Notes: generated by a model from the sequence alone, not told the origin. 64,000 nt of DNA from an uncultured Clostridia bacterium (GCA_944327465.1 CALVHH010000007.1:1-64000); one strand, 5' to 3'; counted from the first letter of the stretch, positions 1 to 7,714 are shown. Numbers and translations are program-made.

Positions 1-606
1 CTGTTTGACCGCAAAGCGCTGCAAACCTTGCAGACAGACTTTTATTCTGTTGTGGGAAAGAAATGGAACTTGCAACGCGGCAAAGAAGGCAGTTCCGCAA
101 AACATCTTGACACAATGTCGTACAAAGTCAAACAGATGAAAGACGAAGCCGTAGCTGCCGTATTGCAGGCATCCGAGGCAGAAAGGCGAAAAGAAGCCGC
201 AGAGCAAAGCCAAGCCCACGCGGAACAAGTCGCGCATGAGCTTGAAGAAAAGCATGAGCAATTACAACGTGAAGTCGCTCCTCTCCAAGCTGCAGCGGAC
301 GTCGCACAGGAATACAACAAAGGAAAACGCAAGCCGAGCAAGAGAGACGTGCCAGCACTTGCCGCTGACAATGCAAGGCTCAGACAAGAGCTTGAATACA
401 GCATAAAAGACCAGCACGACGTCTTTCAGCTCTATCAAAAGACCGAGCGAGAGAGGCTGTCGCTCCAAGAGGACGCCAAGACTTTGAGAGAGCTACGAGA
501 GCAAGCGCCGGATAAACTTCGGGAAGCGTTGGCAACCGCCGAGCAACGAAAGTCGGCAAAGCACTCTTCATCTTTCAAATCGTTTGGAAACGGTTGGAGC
601 AAGTAA
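1..606 (+). CDS. MobV/Pre-type plasmid mobilisation relaxase, C-terminal part
   Basis: The frame is open from the left edge of the window to the TAA at 604-606, so this is the 3' end of a longer gene whose start is outside. The visible start, LFDRKALQTLQTDFY followed by GLQRGKEGSSAKHLDT-like residues, resembles the end of the catalytic domain of Pre/Mob (MobV) relaxases, which nick plasmid DNA at oriT for mobilisation. The remaining ~150 residues are charged heptad-rich coiled coil (long Glu/Ala/Gln runs), as in the C-terminal tail of that family. The catalytic N-terminal histidine motifs are not in view, so activity cannot be judged. It lies 480 bp from the 3' end of a tRNA-Gln gene and probably belongs to an integrated mobile element. 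Confidence 0.75.
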   Translation: MFDRKALQTLQTDFYSVVGKKWNLQRGKEGSSAKHLDTMSYKVKQMKDEAVAAVLQASEAERRKEAAEQSQAHAEQVAHELEEKHEQLQREVAPLQAAADVAQEYNKGKRKPSKRDVPALAADNARLRQELEYSIKDQHDVFQLYQKTERERLSLQEDAKTLRELREQAPDKLREALATAEQRKSAKHSSSFKSFGNGWSK

Positions 607-650
607 AACTGAATAACCGCTAATAAGGAGGAATAATTATCGAATAAAGC

Positions 651-818
651 ATGTCGGGGGAAAACAAACAACTTAAAAACACAGACGGAATTTCCGATGC
701 CGATCTGAAGTCTTTGGCAAGAACGCTTTTCCCTGCGTTAAGGGAATATCTTTCTTCGGAACAAGGTCAAAGAGATTATGCCGAATGGAAGAGATCTCAA
801 CTGAATAACTCGATTTAA
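651..818 (+). CDS. Small hypothetical protein (55 aa)
   Basis: An ATG at 651 opens a 55-codon frame encoding an acidic helical peptide that begins MSGENKQLKNTDGISDADLK and ends KRSQLNNSI. An AAGGAGG site lies 18 nt upstream, which is longer than ideal, and an in-frame stop (645-647) excludes an upstream start. It follows the mobilisation gene in the same direction and precedes a terminator at 971-1004. I do not recognise a family. It may be a small cargo gene of the same mobile element. Confidence 0.4.
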   Translation: MSGENKQLKNTDGISDADLKSLARTLFPALREYLSSEQGQRDYAEWKRSQLNNSI

Positions 819-970
819 GAGAACATCCCATTGCACTCATAGGGATACATAAAACCGCAAGATTGTATTTAGAGTGGATACCGTCGCAAGACGGCTGATG
901 CGGCAGTAATTTAGTAGAATTTATATTATTTGAGAGGTTGAGCCGAAAATCATAAACCCTGAACAACGGC

Positions 971-1004
971 AAAAGGCGGAGTCCATTCGGGCTCCGCCTT
1001 TCTT
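971..1004 (+). terminator. Intrinsic terminator after the mobile-element genes
   Basis: Inverted repeat GGCGGAGTCC / GGGCTCCGCC (one G-T pair) with a 4-nt loop, followed by a T-rich stretch. It ends transcription coming from the mobilisation gene. Confidence 0.7.
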
Positions 1005-1033
1005 ACTTTTTGTATAAATCATCTAATAATAAA

Positions 1034-1077
1034 AATAATCCGAACGTCTTGCGAATTACGAAGAAGTTCGAATTATT
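1034..1077 (-). terminator. Probable terminator of the tRNA-Gln transcript
   Basis: Twelve-base arms (1034-1045 and 1066-1077) pair with one mismatch and lie just past the CCA end of the tRNA. On the minus strand they are followed by TTTTTATTATT. Confidence 0.5.
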
Positions 1078-1083
1078 CCAAAG

Positions 1084-1158
1084 TGGCTGGGGTAGCTGGA
1101 TTTGAACCAACGAATGACGGAGTCAGAGTCCGTTGCCTTACCGCTTGGCGACACCCCA
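1084..1158 (-). tRNA. tRNA-Gln (anticodon CTG)
   Basis: The minus strand reads as a complete 75-nt cloverleaf: acceptor TGGGGTG pairs with the 3' strand before an encoded CCA, the D-arm contains GCCAAGCGGTAAGGC, the anticodon stem ACGGA/TCCGT carries loop CTCTGAC with anticodon CTG, and the T-loop is GGTTCAAATCC. The CCA is encoded, as is common in Firmicutes. Its 3' end faces a mobilisation-gene remnant, the usual side for tRNA-targeted integration. Confidence 0.93.
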
Positions 1159-1196
1159 ATATTCATTTTGCAACGCTAAACGCGATTGCAAAATAT

Positions 1197-1225
1197 ATTA
1201 TACTGTACACATTAAAAAAATACAA
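1197..1225 (-). promoter_or_regulatory. Promoter of tRNA-Gln
   Basis: On the minus strand a TTGTAT -35 (1220-1225) and a perfect TATAAT -10 (1197-1202) are 17 nt apart. Transcription would start about 30 nt before the mature tRNA 5' end. Confidence 0.65.
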
Positions 1226-1289
1226 GCATTTTTGCGGCATTTTTCAACTTTTTTTATTTATTTAAAATTTGCCGCCTGTGCCGGCGCGG

Positions 1290-1799
1290 TCAGATTTCAA
1301 TCAGAAAGCCGCGGGTGCGCAGCGCACGCTCGATGGCGTCCAGAGCGTCCTCGCTGTCTGCCGACACCGTGTGATAGTGATAGCCGTCGGTGACGCTCAT
1401 GAGCGGCTTGGAAGCGCCCGAAACGAGCGAACGGTGCAGCTCTTCGGCATGCGTGCGCGTTATCAAATCGAGCCGTGCGGATATCCTGCCGTAGACGCGG
1501 TGATTGACGAACACGTCCTCCACCCTGCCGCCGAGGTCTATCATGAGCGCAGCTTCTTCAACGAGCTCATCGAGCGCATGGCGGCACTTGAAAACGCGCC
1601 GGGCACGGGCGGCGCCGCCGAGAAGGTAGCCGCGGTTTGTGGATATCACGTCGTAGCCTTCGGCGCGGAGCACGGCGATATCCTGCACGATCACCTGGCG
1701 CGAGACGGCAAATTTTTCGGAGAGTATGCCCGCGGGTATGGGCAGCGAAGCATTGCCGAGCAGGCTTAAAATTTCGTTGCGGCGCTGGTGGGCTTTCAT
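1290..1799 (-). CDS. niaR: NiaR (YrxA) niacin-responsive repressor of NAD biosynthesis
   Basis: The 169-aa product has an N-terminal winged helix-turn-helix (residues ~5-60, with SRQVIVQDIAVLRAEGYDV as recognition region) followed by a 3H domain with conserved histidines, including the CRHALDEL and YHYHTV motifs that bind metal in this family. NiaR proteins repress NAD synthesis and niacin uptake genes when niacin is present. The gene follows nadC directly, its ATG adjoining the nadC stop, as the last gene of a nadB-nadC-niaR operon, so it probably regulates its own operon. A pair of direct repeats in the nadB promoter is the likely operator. Confidence 0.9.
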   Translation of the reverse strand: MKAHQRRNEILSLLGNASLPIPAGILSEKFAVSRQVIVQDIAVLRAEGYDVISTNRGYLLGGAARARRVFKCRHALDELVEEAALMIDLGGRVEDVFVNHRVYGRISARLDLITRTHAEELHRSLVSGASKPLMSVTDGYHYHTVSADSEDALDAIERALRTRGFLIEI

Positions 1800-2660
1800 T
1801 TACGCCTCCAGCGGGCGCAGATTTTTTAAAGAGAGGTCAAGAATGGGCGCCGAGTGTGTGAGCGCGCCCGAGGACACGAAGTCCACGCCCGTATCTATTA
1901 TATTCTTTATGTTTTCCCGCGTAACGTTGCCGCTGCATTCGGTGAGCGCCCTGCCGCCGATGAGGCGCACTGCCTCCTTCATTTCGGCTACGGACATATT
2001 ATCGAGCATTATTATGTCGGCGCCGGCATCTACCGCCTCCATGCACATTTCAATGCTCTCCACCTCCACTTCTATCCTGCGGACGAATGGCGCGTACTCA
2101 CGCGCCATTCCGACCGCCCTTTTTATGCCGCCGGCAGCGCCTATGTGGTTGTCCTTGAGCAGCACCCCGTCCGAAAGGTTGTAGCGGTGATTGCAGCCGC
2201 CGCCCACGCGGACGGCGTACTTTTCGAATATGCGCATGTTGGGGGTGGTCTTGCGCGTATCCAAAAGCTTAGTCTTTGAGCCTTGAAGCAGCTGCGCCAC
2301 GCTGCGGGTATAGGTGGCTATACCGCTCATGCGCTGCAAAAAGTTGAGCGCCGTGCGCTCGCCCGAGAGCAGCACGCGGATGTCGCCGCGCACTTCGCCA
2401 AGCAGCTGACCCGCCTCCACCTCGTCGCCGTCGACGACGGCAAAGGTGACCTCGGTGGCGGCATCCAAGAGCTTGAACGTGCGCTCGAACACGCCCAGAC
2501 CGCATATTACGCCCTTTTGCTTGCATATGAGCTGCACGCTGCCGGGCACGCGGGTCTTGATTATGGCGTTGGTCGAAACGTCCTCGCCGGTTATGTCCTC
2601 GGCGAGCGCCATCTTTATGAGTTTGTCGCAATTTACTGAAAGCGTTACTGTATCGTTCAT
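1800..2660 (-). CDS. nadC: Nicotinate-nucleotide (quinolinate) pyrophosphorylase
   Basis: The 286-aa product matches quinolinate phosphoribosyltransferase, which converts quinolinate and PRPP to nicotinate mononucleotide, CO2 and pyrophosphate in de novo NAD synthesis. Recognisable stretches are LALAEDITGEDVST at the N-terminus, ERTALNFLQRMSGIAT, TRKTTPNMR and LKDNHI in the active-site barrel, and IMLDNM near the PRPP site. Length is normal. The start overlaps the nadB stop by 4 nt, which implies translational coupling. niaR follows immediately. Confidence 0.95.
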   Translation of the reverse strand: MNDTVTLSVNCDKLIKMALAEDITGEDVSTNAIIKTRVPGSVQLICKQKGVICGLGVFERTFKLLDAATEVTFAVVDGDEVEAGQLLGEVRGDIRVLLSGERTALNFLQRMSGIATYTRSVAQLLQGSKTKLLDTRKTTPNMRIFEKYAVRVGGGCNHRYNLSDGVLLKDNHIGAAGGIKRAVGMAREYAPFVRRIEVEVESIEMCMEAVDAGADIIMLDNMSVAEMKEAVRLIGGRALTECSGNVTRENIKNIIDTGVDFVSSGALTHSAPILDLSLKNLRPLEA

Positions 2661-3985
2661 GCGTTCTCCTTTAAGGTCCTTGAATTTTCCGCGTCGATGG
2701 CGGCGCGCAGCATCTGCTTGTACTCTTTAAGCAGTCTTGAAGGGTTGGAATATTTTGAAAGGTCCAGCGCCCCCTCCGCCGCAGCTGCCGCGGCAATATC
2801 TATGGGCGTATAGCCTGCGCCTATGTCCTGCGCGGCGCGCTTTGCAAACAGCAGGCTTTCGAGCAGCGAGTTGGAGGCCAGCCGGTTTTTGCCGTGCACG
2901 CCGTTGCAGCAAGTTTCGCCGACGGCGTACAGCCCCGGCATGGTGGTGGCGCCGCGGACATCCGAACGTATGCCGCCCATAAAGTAGTGCTGGGCGGGCA
3001 CAACGGGTATGCACTCGCGCAGCACGTCGTAGCCTTCGTTGAGACAGTGCCTGACAATATCGGGGAAGTGGCTGAGTATTTCGTCCCCGGGAATGGGGCG
3101 CATATCCAGCCAGACGTGGTCTGTGCCGTCCTTTGCCATCTGTTCGCGTATGGCGGCGGTGACTATGTCGCGGGGCTTGAGCTCATCGGTAAAGCGCTTG
3201 AAATGCTTATCGAGCAGCACCGCGCCCTCGCCGCGGACAGATTCGGAGATGAGAAAGCGCCTGCCCTTCTTTTTGCTGTACAGCGTTGTGGGGTGTATCT
3301 GGATATAGTTTATATGGTCTACTGCTATGCCGTGCTGAAGGCAGACGGCGACGGCGTCGCCCGTGAGCACGCGGAAGTTTGTGGAATTTTCGAATATTCC
3401 GCCTATCCCGCCCGAGGCGAGCACAGTATAGTCGGCATACAGCCTGTAAAGTCTGCCGTTCTTGCCGTCCTTGGCGACTATTCCGTAGCAGCGCGAACCG
3501 TCGCAGATGATATCGAGCATGGTGACGCAGGGCACTATGAATATATTGCTGTGCGCACGCGCCGCGGACATGAGGTGAGTGGTTATCTCCCTGCCCGTGG
3601 TGTCCTCGTGAAAGCATATGCGGGGACGGGAGTGCCCGCCCTCCTTGGTGTATGCCAGCGAGCCGTCGGCGTTGCGGGCGAAGTCGACGCCCAGCGCTAT
3701 GAGGTCGTCGATTATCTCCTGCGAACCGCGTATCATAGCGTCTACCGAGGCGGGGTTGTTTTCGTAGTGCCCGGCGCGCATGGTGTCGTTGAAATAGCTG
3801 TCGTAGTCGGAGTCGGCGGGCAGGCGGCAGATGCCGCCCTGGGCGAGGTAGCTGTCGGACTTGTCGGGCGTGTCCTTGCAGATGACGAGCACCTTCTTTT
3901 CGGGCGGGAGATTGAGCGCACAGTTGAGCCCGGCAACGCCCGCCCCCACTATTATAACATCGTATTTTTTATCGAGTTTTATCAT
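2657..3985 (-). CDS. nadB: L-aspartate oxidase (short form)
   Basis: A FAD-dependent succinate dehydrogenase/fumarate reductase-type flavoprotein that oxidises L-aspartate to iminoaspartate, the first step of NAD synthesis. An N-terminal dinucleotide-binding motif (VIIVGAGVAGLNCAL), the substrate-loop SYLAQGG, the active-site region SESVRGEGAVLLD and QHYFMGG, and the FAD signature LYAVGETCCNGVHGKNRLASN are visible. At ~442 aa it lacks the full C-terminal helical domain of ~530-aa enzymes, as in other short clostridial forms. I prefer the ATG at 3985 because AAGGAAG lies 10-11 nt upstream; an in-frame ATG at 4006 has no ribosome site. nadA is not in the window. Confidence 0.9.
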   Translation of the reverse strand: MIKLDKKYDVIIVGAGVAGLNCALNLPPEKKVLVICKDTPDKSDSYLAQGGICRLPADSDYDSYFNDTMRAGHYENNPASVDAMIRGSQEIIDDLIALGVDFARNADGSLAYTKEGGHSRPRICFHEDTTGREITTHLMSAARAHSNIFIVPCVTMLDIICDGSRCYGIVAKDGKNGRLYRLYADYTVLASGGIGGIFENSTNFRVLTGDAVAVCLQHGIAVDHINYIQIHPTTLYSKKKGRRFLISESVRGEGAVLLDKHFKRFTDELKPRDIVTAAIREQMAKDGTDHVWLDMRPIPGDEILSHFPDIVRHCLNEGYDVLRECIPVVPAQHYFMGGIRSDVRGATTMPGLYAVGETCCNGVHGKNRLASNSLLESLLFAKRAAQDIGAGYTPIDIAAAAAAEGALDLSKYSNPSRLLKEYKQMLRAAIDAENSRTLKENA

Positions 3986-4036
3986 TGAGCTTAAAGCTTC
4001 CTTCATGCGGGCGGTACCGTCCGTATCTTTTTTAAT

Positions 4037-4066
4037 AAGTTTACATTAAAAGTTTACACCTGTCAA
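4037..4066 (-). promoter_or_regulatory. nadB promoter with candidate NiaR operator
   Basis: TTGACA (4061-4066) and TAAACT (4038-4043) are 17 nt apart on the minus strand. Two copies of TGTAAACTT (4050-4058 and 4037-4045) are repeated with a 13-bp period inside the promoter, the second covering the -10 box. A bound repressor would block RNA polymerase. Assignment to NiaR is inferred from the operon content. Confidence 0.6.
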
Positions 4067-4099
4067 GTCAATTGTAAAGTATTTGTGCGAAAAATACGC

Positions 4100-4140
4100 G
4101 CCGCCGCCCGCCGCGCCGAAAAGGCGCGGCGGGCGGCGGC
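4100..4140 (-). terminator. Strong terminator after the orphan gene
   Basis: Perfect 18-bp GC-rich arms (4100-4117 and 4123-4140) with a 5-nt loop start 4 nt after the stop codon of the minus-strand gene. They are followed on that strand by GTATTTTTC. Confidence 0.8.
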
Positions 4141-4143
4141 AAT

Positions 4144-5079
4144 TCAGCAGCCGACTTCGCGGATATTGGCTATCAGCCCGTCTTGACAGTCGACGGCGTA
4201 GTACCTGACGCGGAAGAGGTTTTTGCCCTCGGGGTACGCCAGTCCCACACCCTTGTCCTCGCCCGTCAGGTTGTAAAACTTTTGCGGCGGCACGACGACG
4301 CGCACATATCCGCCCAGGTAATCTTTCAGCTCTGCGGCGCGGGGACGGAGCTCGGGGACGAGATATTTAGCCGCGTCGGCGCGGGCGAGCACGCTCTCGA
4401 AAAAGGCGAAGTGCCTCACTTCTTCCGCCACGGGGCGAGTCTCTGCCGACCTGCCCGACACGAGCGTGAACTTTGCGCCGTCGTAGCCGTAATTGCACTC
4501 GCCCACGATCCCCGCACAGCTATCAAACGCCACCGTTACCCCCAGCATATTGCCAAGCGAATAGCTTTTGACGGCGTTGCAGAACACCACCTCGCCGCGT
4601 TCGGAAAGTATAGCCAGCGCACCGCTTGCGGCTATGCACAGCACAGGCATGCCAGCCACGGCGCCTTCCGAAAACACCGCACCGGAAAAGCGTTCGCCAA
4701 GTTCCGAAAGGGCGTACGAGCCGTCGGGTCTGTCCACGCAGAGCATTATGCCGCCCATGCGGCAGAGCGTGACGAGATTGCCGCAGAAGCGCGTCTGGCA
4801 TATGGGGGCGAGGTCGGTGCGCTTGTGTTCGTATCGCACAAACTCCACCGCGACATCCCCGCCTGCGCGATACACGGCGCAGCAGGACGGCGGCGCGGCG
4901 AGAAATTTTGCGCCGAACATAAAATTTACGGGCAGGCGGTCGTCCGAAGGCACGGCTTCGACGAATACTTCAGCCCCCTCCTCCGCCTCTATCCTGCGGG
5001 GGATATCGTCGATGATGCCCGCATATGCGCCGTCCAGCCTGAGCGCGGCGGGCGTGCGGCTCAAAAAATATACAGTCAT
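4144..5079 (-). CDS. Hypothetical protein (311 aa), unrecognised
   Basis: I do not recognise this family. The product starts MTVYFLSRTPAALRLDG and ends NIREVGC. It is a mixed alpha/beta soluble protein without a signal peptide or membrane segment, with blocks of short hydrophobic strands (VLCIAASGALAIL, GEVVFCNAV) that look like a beta-rich, possibly propeller-like N-terminal two thirds. The ATG at 5077-5079 has no Shine-Dalgarno site. A TATAAT box ends only 3 nt upstream, so the transcript may be leaderless or nearly so. It is divergent from the Myb-like gene at 5158 with an 78-bp shared control region and ends at a strong terminator. A longer frame upstream in the same reading phase runs into the divergent gene and is not used. 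Confidence 0.65.
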   Translation of the reverse strand: MTVYFLSRTPAALRLDGAYAGIIDDIPRRIEAEEGAEVFVEAVPSDDRLPVNFMFGAKFLAAPPSCCAVYRAGGDVAVEFVRYEHKRTDLAPICQTRFCGNLVTLCRMGGIMLCVDRPDGSYALSELGERFSGAVFSEGAVAGMPVLCIAASGALAILSERGEVVFCNAVKSYSLGNMLGVTVAFDSCAGIVGECNYGYDGAKFTLVSGRSAETRPVAEEVRHFAFFESVLARADAAKYLVPELRPRAAELKDYLGGYVRVVVPPQKFYNLTGEDKGVGLAYPEGKNLFRVRYYAVDCQDGLIANIREVGC

Positions 5080-5083
5080 ATTA

Positions 5084-5098
5084 TTATACAATGTATAA
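5084..5098. promoter_or_regulatory. Palindrome in the divergent promoter region
   Basis: TTATAC-AAT-GTATAA is a perfect 6-bp inverted repeat that provides -10-like boxes in both directions. On the minus strand a TTGACA -35 lies at about 5109-5114. It could be an operator shared by the two divergent genes. Confidence 0.35.
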
Positions 5099-5157
5099 GG
5101 GCAAAAATTTATGTCAATAACCGCAGCACAAGTACAGCGACGGCAAAGGAGGCAGCT

Positions 5158-5751
5158 ATGGAAAAAATAAACGGCTACACAGCCGAAGAGGCGGGAAATC
5201 TTGTAAAATATGTGTGCGAGGGAAAGCAGAAGGGCAAGACGCTGACGCGCATATTCGAAGAGTACGCCCGAAAGACGGGCAGGGCAAAGGGCAGCGTGCG
5301 CAACTATTACTACGCGCTGCTCAAAAAGAGCGACGACGCGGCGGTAAAAAAGGTGCTGGCGGGCACGCGGCTGAAGGCGGAAAAGATAACCCCGTTCACC
5401 GACGAGGAGACCGACAGGATACTCAAGGCGATACTTGCCGAAAAGAGCAAGGGCGTTTCGGTGCGCAGGGCGGTTTTGAACCTTTCGGGCGGGGACGACA
5501 AGCTGATGCTGAGGTATCAGAACAAGTACCGCAACGTGCTCGCCAAACAGCCTGAAAGGATACGCGCACTGATAGACGAGTGCGGGGCGGACAATACCGA
5601 CGACGCGCAAAAGCGCATAGAGGACGGCATAAACAGGCTGTACGAGCGCATGACCGAAGCGCTGAGGGAGGAAAACGGCAGGCTGACGGCGCTGGTGCAT
5701 CGGCTGAGCGACGAAAACAGACTGCTCAAATTACAGCTTAAAAACAGGTAA
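5158..5751 (+). CDS. RsfA-like protein with Myb/SANT-type DNA-binding repeats and coiled coil
   Basis: The 197-aa product has two similar helical repeats. The first (residues ~8-62) contains GKTLTRIFEEYARKTGRAKG then SVRNYYYALL. The second (~80-130) starts FTDEETDRILKAI and ends LMLRYQNKYRNVL, in the manner of Myb/SANT domains. A C-terminal coiled coil (~150-197) rich in Glu, Arg and Leu follows. This layout recalls the prespore regulator RsfA of Bacillus. An AAAGGAGG site stands 6-7 nt before the ATG. The gene is divergent from an orphan gene and may control it. The DNA-binding role is inferred from the repeat pattern only. Confidence 0.6.
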   Translation: MEKINGYTAEEAGNLVKYVCEGKQKGKTLTRIFEEYARKTGRAKGSVRNYYYALLKKSDDAAVKKVLAGTRLKAEKITPFTDEETDRILKAILAEKSKGVSVRRAVLNLSGGDDKLMLRYQNKYRNVLAKQPERIRALIDECGADNTDDAQKRIEDGINRLYERMTEALREENGRLTALVHRLSDENRLLKLQLKNR

Positions 5752-5827
5752 CGCCCGAGCGCGTGCGGACCGCGGACAGACAGCGATTTTGCAGACCGCA
5801 AAACGCGGAGCGGAAAATACTACAAAG

Positions 5828-5859
5828 AGAGCGCGGCGGTCTCGCGACCGCCGCGCTCT
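5828..5859 (-). terminator. Terminator of the small membrane protein gene
   Basis: Perfect 14-bp arms AGAGCGCGGCGGTC/GACCGCCGCGCTCT with loop TCGC. It overlaps the stop codon of the minus-strand gene at 5858 and can also serve the convergent gene ending at 5751. Confidence 0.75.
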
Positions 5860-6046
5860 ACACCTCTTCTGCCTCGTCCTGCGGGGAGGACTGCTTTTCT
5901 TCGAGCTTTTTATCGATGTACTGCTCTGCCTTTTGAAGCAGCTCGTCCCCGTTCTTTTTGACGAGGGCACGCACCTTGCAGTTGTTGGCGACGATGAGAG
6001 CGCCGCCGACCATGCCGAGTGCCGCGCCTAAAATAAATTTTTCCAT
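5858..6046 (-). CDS. Small single-pass membrane protein (62 aa)
   Basis: The ATG at 6044-6046 is preceded by AGGAG at 4-nt spacing. The product begins MEKFILGAALGMVGGALIVA, a glycine-rich transmembrane helix, then has a charged helical tail (KKNGDELLQKAEQYIDKKLE) and an acidic end. The layout is like that of small YtxH-type envelope proteins of Firmicutes, but nothing specific identifies it. The frame continues upstream to a later ATG at 6163, which lacks a ribosome site. Function unknown. Confidence 0.7.
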   Translation of the reverse strand: MEKFILGAALGMVGGALIVANNCKVRALVKKNGDELLQKAEQYIDKKLEEKQSSPQDEAEEV

Positions 6047-6156
6047 AGTACTCCTGCCGGCGTCACGGCGGACATGCCGTCCGCCCGCGCCGTCTGAAAG
6101 TAGTATGTGCCGCCCTGCGAGGGATAATGCTGTAAAATAATGTATATATATCAAAC

Positions 6157-6183
6157 GCCGCACGGGCGAAGCGCCCGTGCGGC
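6157..6183 (-). terminator. Terminator after the cyclophilin-type lipoprotein gene
   Basis: Perfect 12-bp arms GCCGCACGGGCG/CGCCCGTGCGGC with a 3-nt loop, followed on the minus strand by GTTTGATAT. Confidence 0.65.
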
Positions 6184-6221
6184 GGAATTTGCTGCATTTT
6201 ATCGTGCCGTATGCGAAGATA

Positions 6222-7109
6222 TCAGTATCTGGTTATCTCTACCGACTTTATGACGATGGGCAGAGAAGTAACCGTATAGCTTGCGTAGTTGGTGTACCTG
6301 TCGCTTATAACGGCGTCGTACTGGTCAATTTCCACGTCCTCAACGCGCAGAGTGGAAGCTTTTGCGATGGCTGCCGTGAGGTCGGTGAGCGCCTGAGTTT
6401 CGACGAGCTGACCGAATATGCAGTAGCTTGTGGAGCCGGCGGTGGTGTTGGTCTGTATGGAGAACATGCTCGTGGCGCTGTGTTCGAGGTAGTCGTCGAA
6501 GATGGCGCCGTCGGGATTGCCGTCCTTATCGAGGTAGACGATGTCGTCGGCTTCGAGCTCCTTATCGGAATAATACATTCTGAGTGCGCCGAAACCGCCC
6601 GTGAGCTTGCCGTTTTGGATGACGTGGGTATCGCCCACTTCGCCTATGACGGTGGGAAGCTTGCCGATGTAGTGGTCTTCGATATAGTCGGTGTAAACCG
6701 AGGGCGTGAGCGCACCCGAGTTGAACAAATCGAGGTAGGCAGATTCCTTGGAGTTTGCCTGGAAGTATTCGCGCATGGCGCCCTCGCCGTCCTCGTAGTC
6801 CGTTTCGTAGTCGCTTTCGTAGCTTTCGGCATTGTAGGTATAGCCGCCGCCGTACAGATAGCTGGAAGAATAGCTGTGGATTATGGTGCCGTTGTAGAAG
6901 CCGGCATCGGCAAGTTCTATAAAGTGCCTTACCGTCTGGGGATACATGTTGCGGTAGAGCTTGTACTTGAGCTCGTAGTCGTTTCCGTTATAGGATATGG
7001 TGATGACTGCCTCGGGATGGTCTGAATCGCAGGCGGACATAAAGGGCATTGCAGTGACAACAGCAAGTGCGGCAACCGCCATAACTAAGCGTTTAAAAGT
7101 CTTTTTCAT
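6222..7109 (-). CDS. Cyclophilin-type peptidyl-prolyl isomerase-like lipoprotein
   Basis: The 295-aa product has a signal peptide with a lipobox ending MSAC (Cys27), so it should be anchored outside the membrane. The region ITISYNGNDYELKYKLYRN followed by YPQTVRHFIELADAGFYNGT and IIHS matches the start of the cyclophilin fold, in which a secreted enzyme isomerises prolyl bonds. The middle carries Tyr/Ser/Gly- and acid-rich insertions (SSYLYGGGY, ESDYETDYEDGEG), and the catalytic arginine context is not typical, so it may be an inactive or chaperone-type member. It has its own promoter and terminator, next to rplL but not co-transcribed. Confidence 0.75.
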   Translation of the reverse strand: MKKTFKRLVMAVAALAVVTAMPFMSACDSDHPEAVITISYNGNDYELKYKLYRNMYPQTVRHFIELADAGFYNGTIIHSYSSSYLYGGGYTYNAESYESDYETDYEDGEGAMREYFQANSKESAYLDLFNSGALTPSVYTDYIEDHYIGKLPTVIGEVGDTHVIQNGKLTGGFGALRMYYSDKELEADDIVYLDKDGNPDGAIFDDYLEHSATSMFSIQTNTTAGSTSYCIFGQLVETQALTDLTAAIAKASTLRVEDVEIDQYDAVISDRYTNYASYTVTSLPIVIKSVEITRY

Positions 7110-7138
7110 ACAATTATCCTTATAATTAATACCCTATA

Positions 7139-7167
7139 ATTCTACTTGAATTGGCACTTACAGTCAA
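7139..7167 (-). promoter_or_regulatory. Promoter of the cyclophilin-type lipoprotein gene
   Basis: TTGACT (7162-7167) and TAGAAT (7139-7144) with a 17-nt spacer on the minus strand. An AAGGAT ribosome site follows before the ATG at 7109. Confidence 0.75.
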
Positions 7168-7279
7168 GCATTTTGGGGCGGGCGCAGCGCATTTTTCATA
7201 AACTGTACATTTTGCCGCGGCTTTTTTGAGCTTTGCCCGCGCATGCGGCGCGGCAATTGAAAATGCGCTATATGCATAA

Positions 7280-7303
7280 GCGCCGCGCAAGATTGCGCGG
7301 CGC
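7280..7303 (-). terminator. Probable terminator of rplJ-rplL
   Basis: Eleven-base arms GCGCCGCGCAA/TTGCGCGGCGC lie 30 nt after the rplL stop. The run of T on the minus strand is weak; on the plus strand GCATTTTTTG follows. Confidence 0.5.
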
Positions 7304-7333
7304 CTGCATTTTTTGAATTTAACGGGATAAAAA

Positions 7334-7714
7334 TTATTCGGCAACTGCGGTAGCGCCTGCAGCCTTGAGGTCGGCAACTATCTTTTCTGCCTCTTCCTTA
7401 GCTACATTCTCCTTGAGAACGCCGCCCTTTTCAACTGCCTGCTTAGCTTCTACGAGGCCGAGACCGGTGAATGCGCGAACGACCTTGATGACGTCGATTT
7501 TCTTAGCGCCTGCATCCTTGAGGACGATGTTGAATTCGGTCTTTTCTTCGGCTGCGGGAGCGCCTGCTGCTGCGCCTGCTGCGGGAGCGGCTGCAACTGC
7601 TACGGGAGCGGCTGCGCTTACGCCGAATTCCTCTTCGAGTGCCTTTACGAGCTCGTTGAGCTCAAGAACGGTCATGGATTTGATTTCTTCGATAAACTTC
7701 TTAACGTCTGCCAT
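7334..7714 (-). CDS. rplL: 50S ribosomal protein L7/L12
   Basis: The 126-aa product has the N-terminal dimerisation helix ([20 protein letters not shown]), an Ala/Pro/Gly hinge ([18 protein letters not shown]) and the conserved C-terminal factor-binding domain ([20 protein letters not shown] and [17 protein letters not shown]). It forms the ribosomal stalk that recruits and stimulates translation GTPases. It follows rplJ by 91 bp in the same transcript. Confidence 0.97.
   Translation of the reverse strand: MADVKKFIEEIKSMTVLELNELVKALEEEFGVSAAAPVAVAAAPAAGAAAGAPAAEEKTEFNIVLKDAGAKKIDVIKVVRAFTGLGLVEAKQAVEKGGVLKENVAKEEAEKIVADLKAAGATAVAE

Noticed and set aside
1269..1769. 166-codon plus-strand frame
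   Set aside because: Antisense to niaR, whose HTH and 3H motifs are clear.
2894..3988. 364-codon plus-strand frame
   Set aside because: It is fully antisense to nadB, whose protein sequence is clear.
4183..5157. Long plus-strand frame upstream of the Myb-like gene
   Set aside because: It is antisense to the orphan gene at 4144-5079, lacks a ribosome site at its early starts, and AAAGGAGG at 5145-5152 marks 5158 as the true start.
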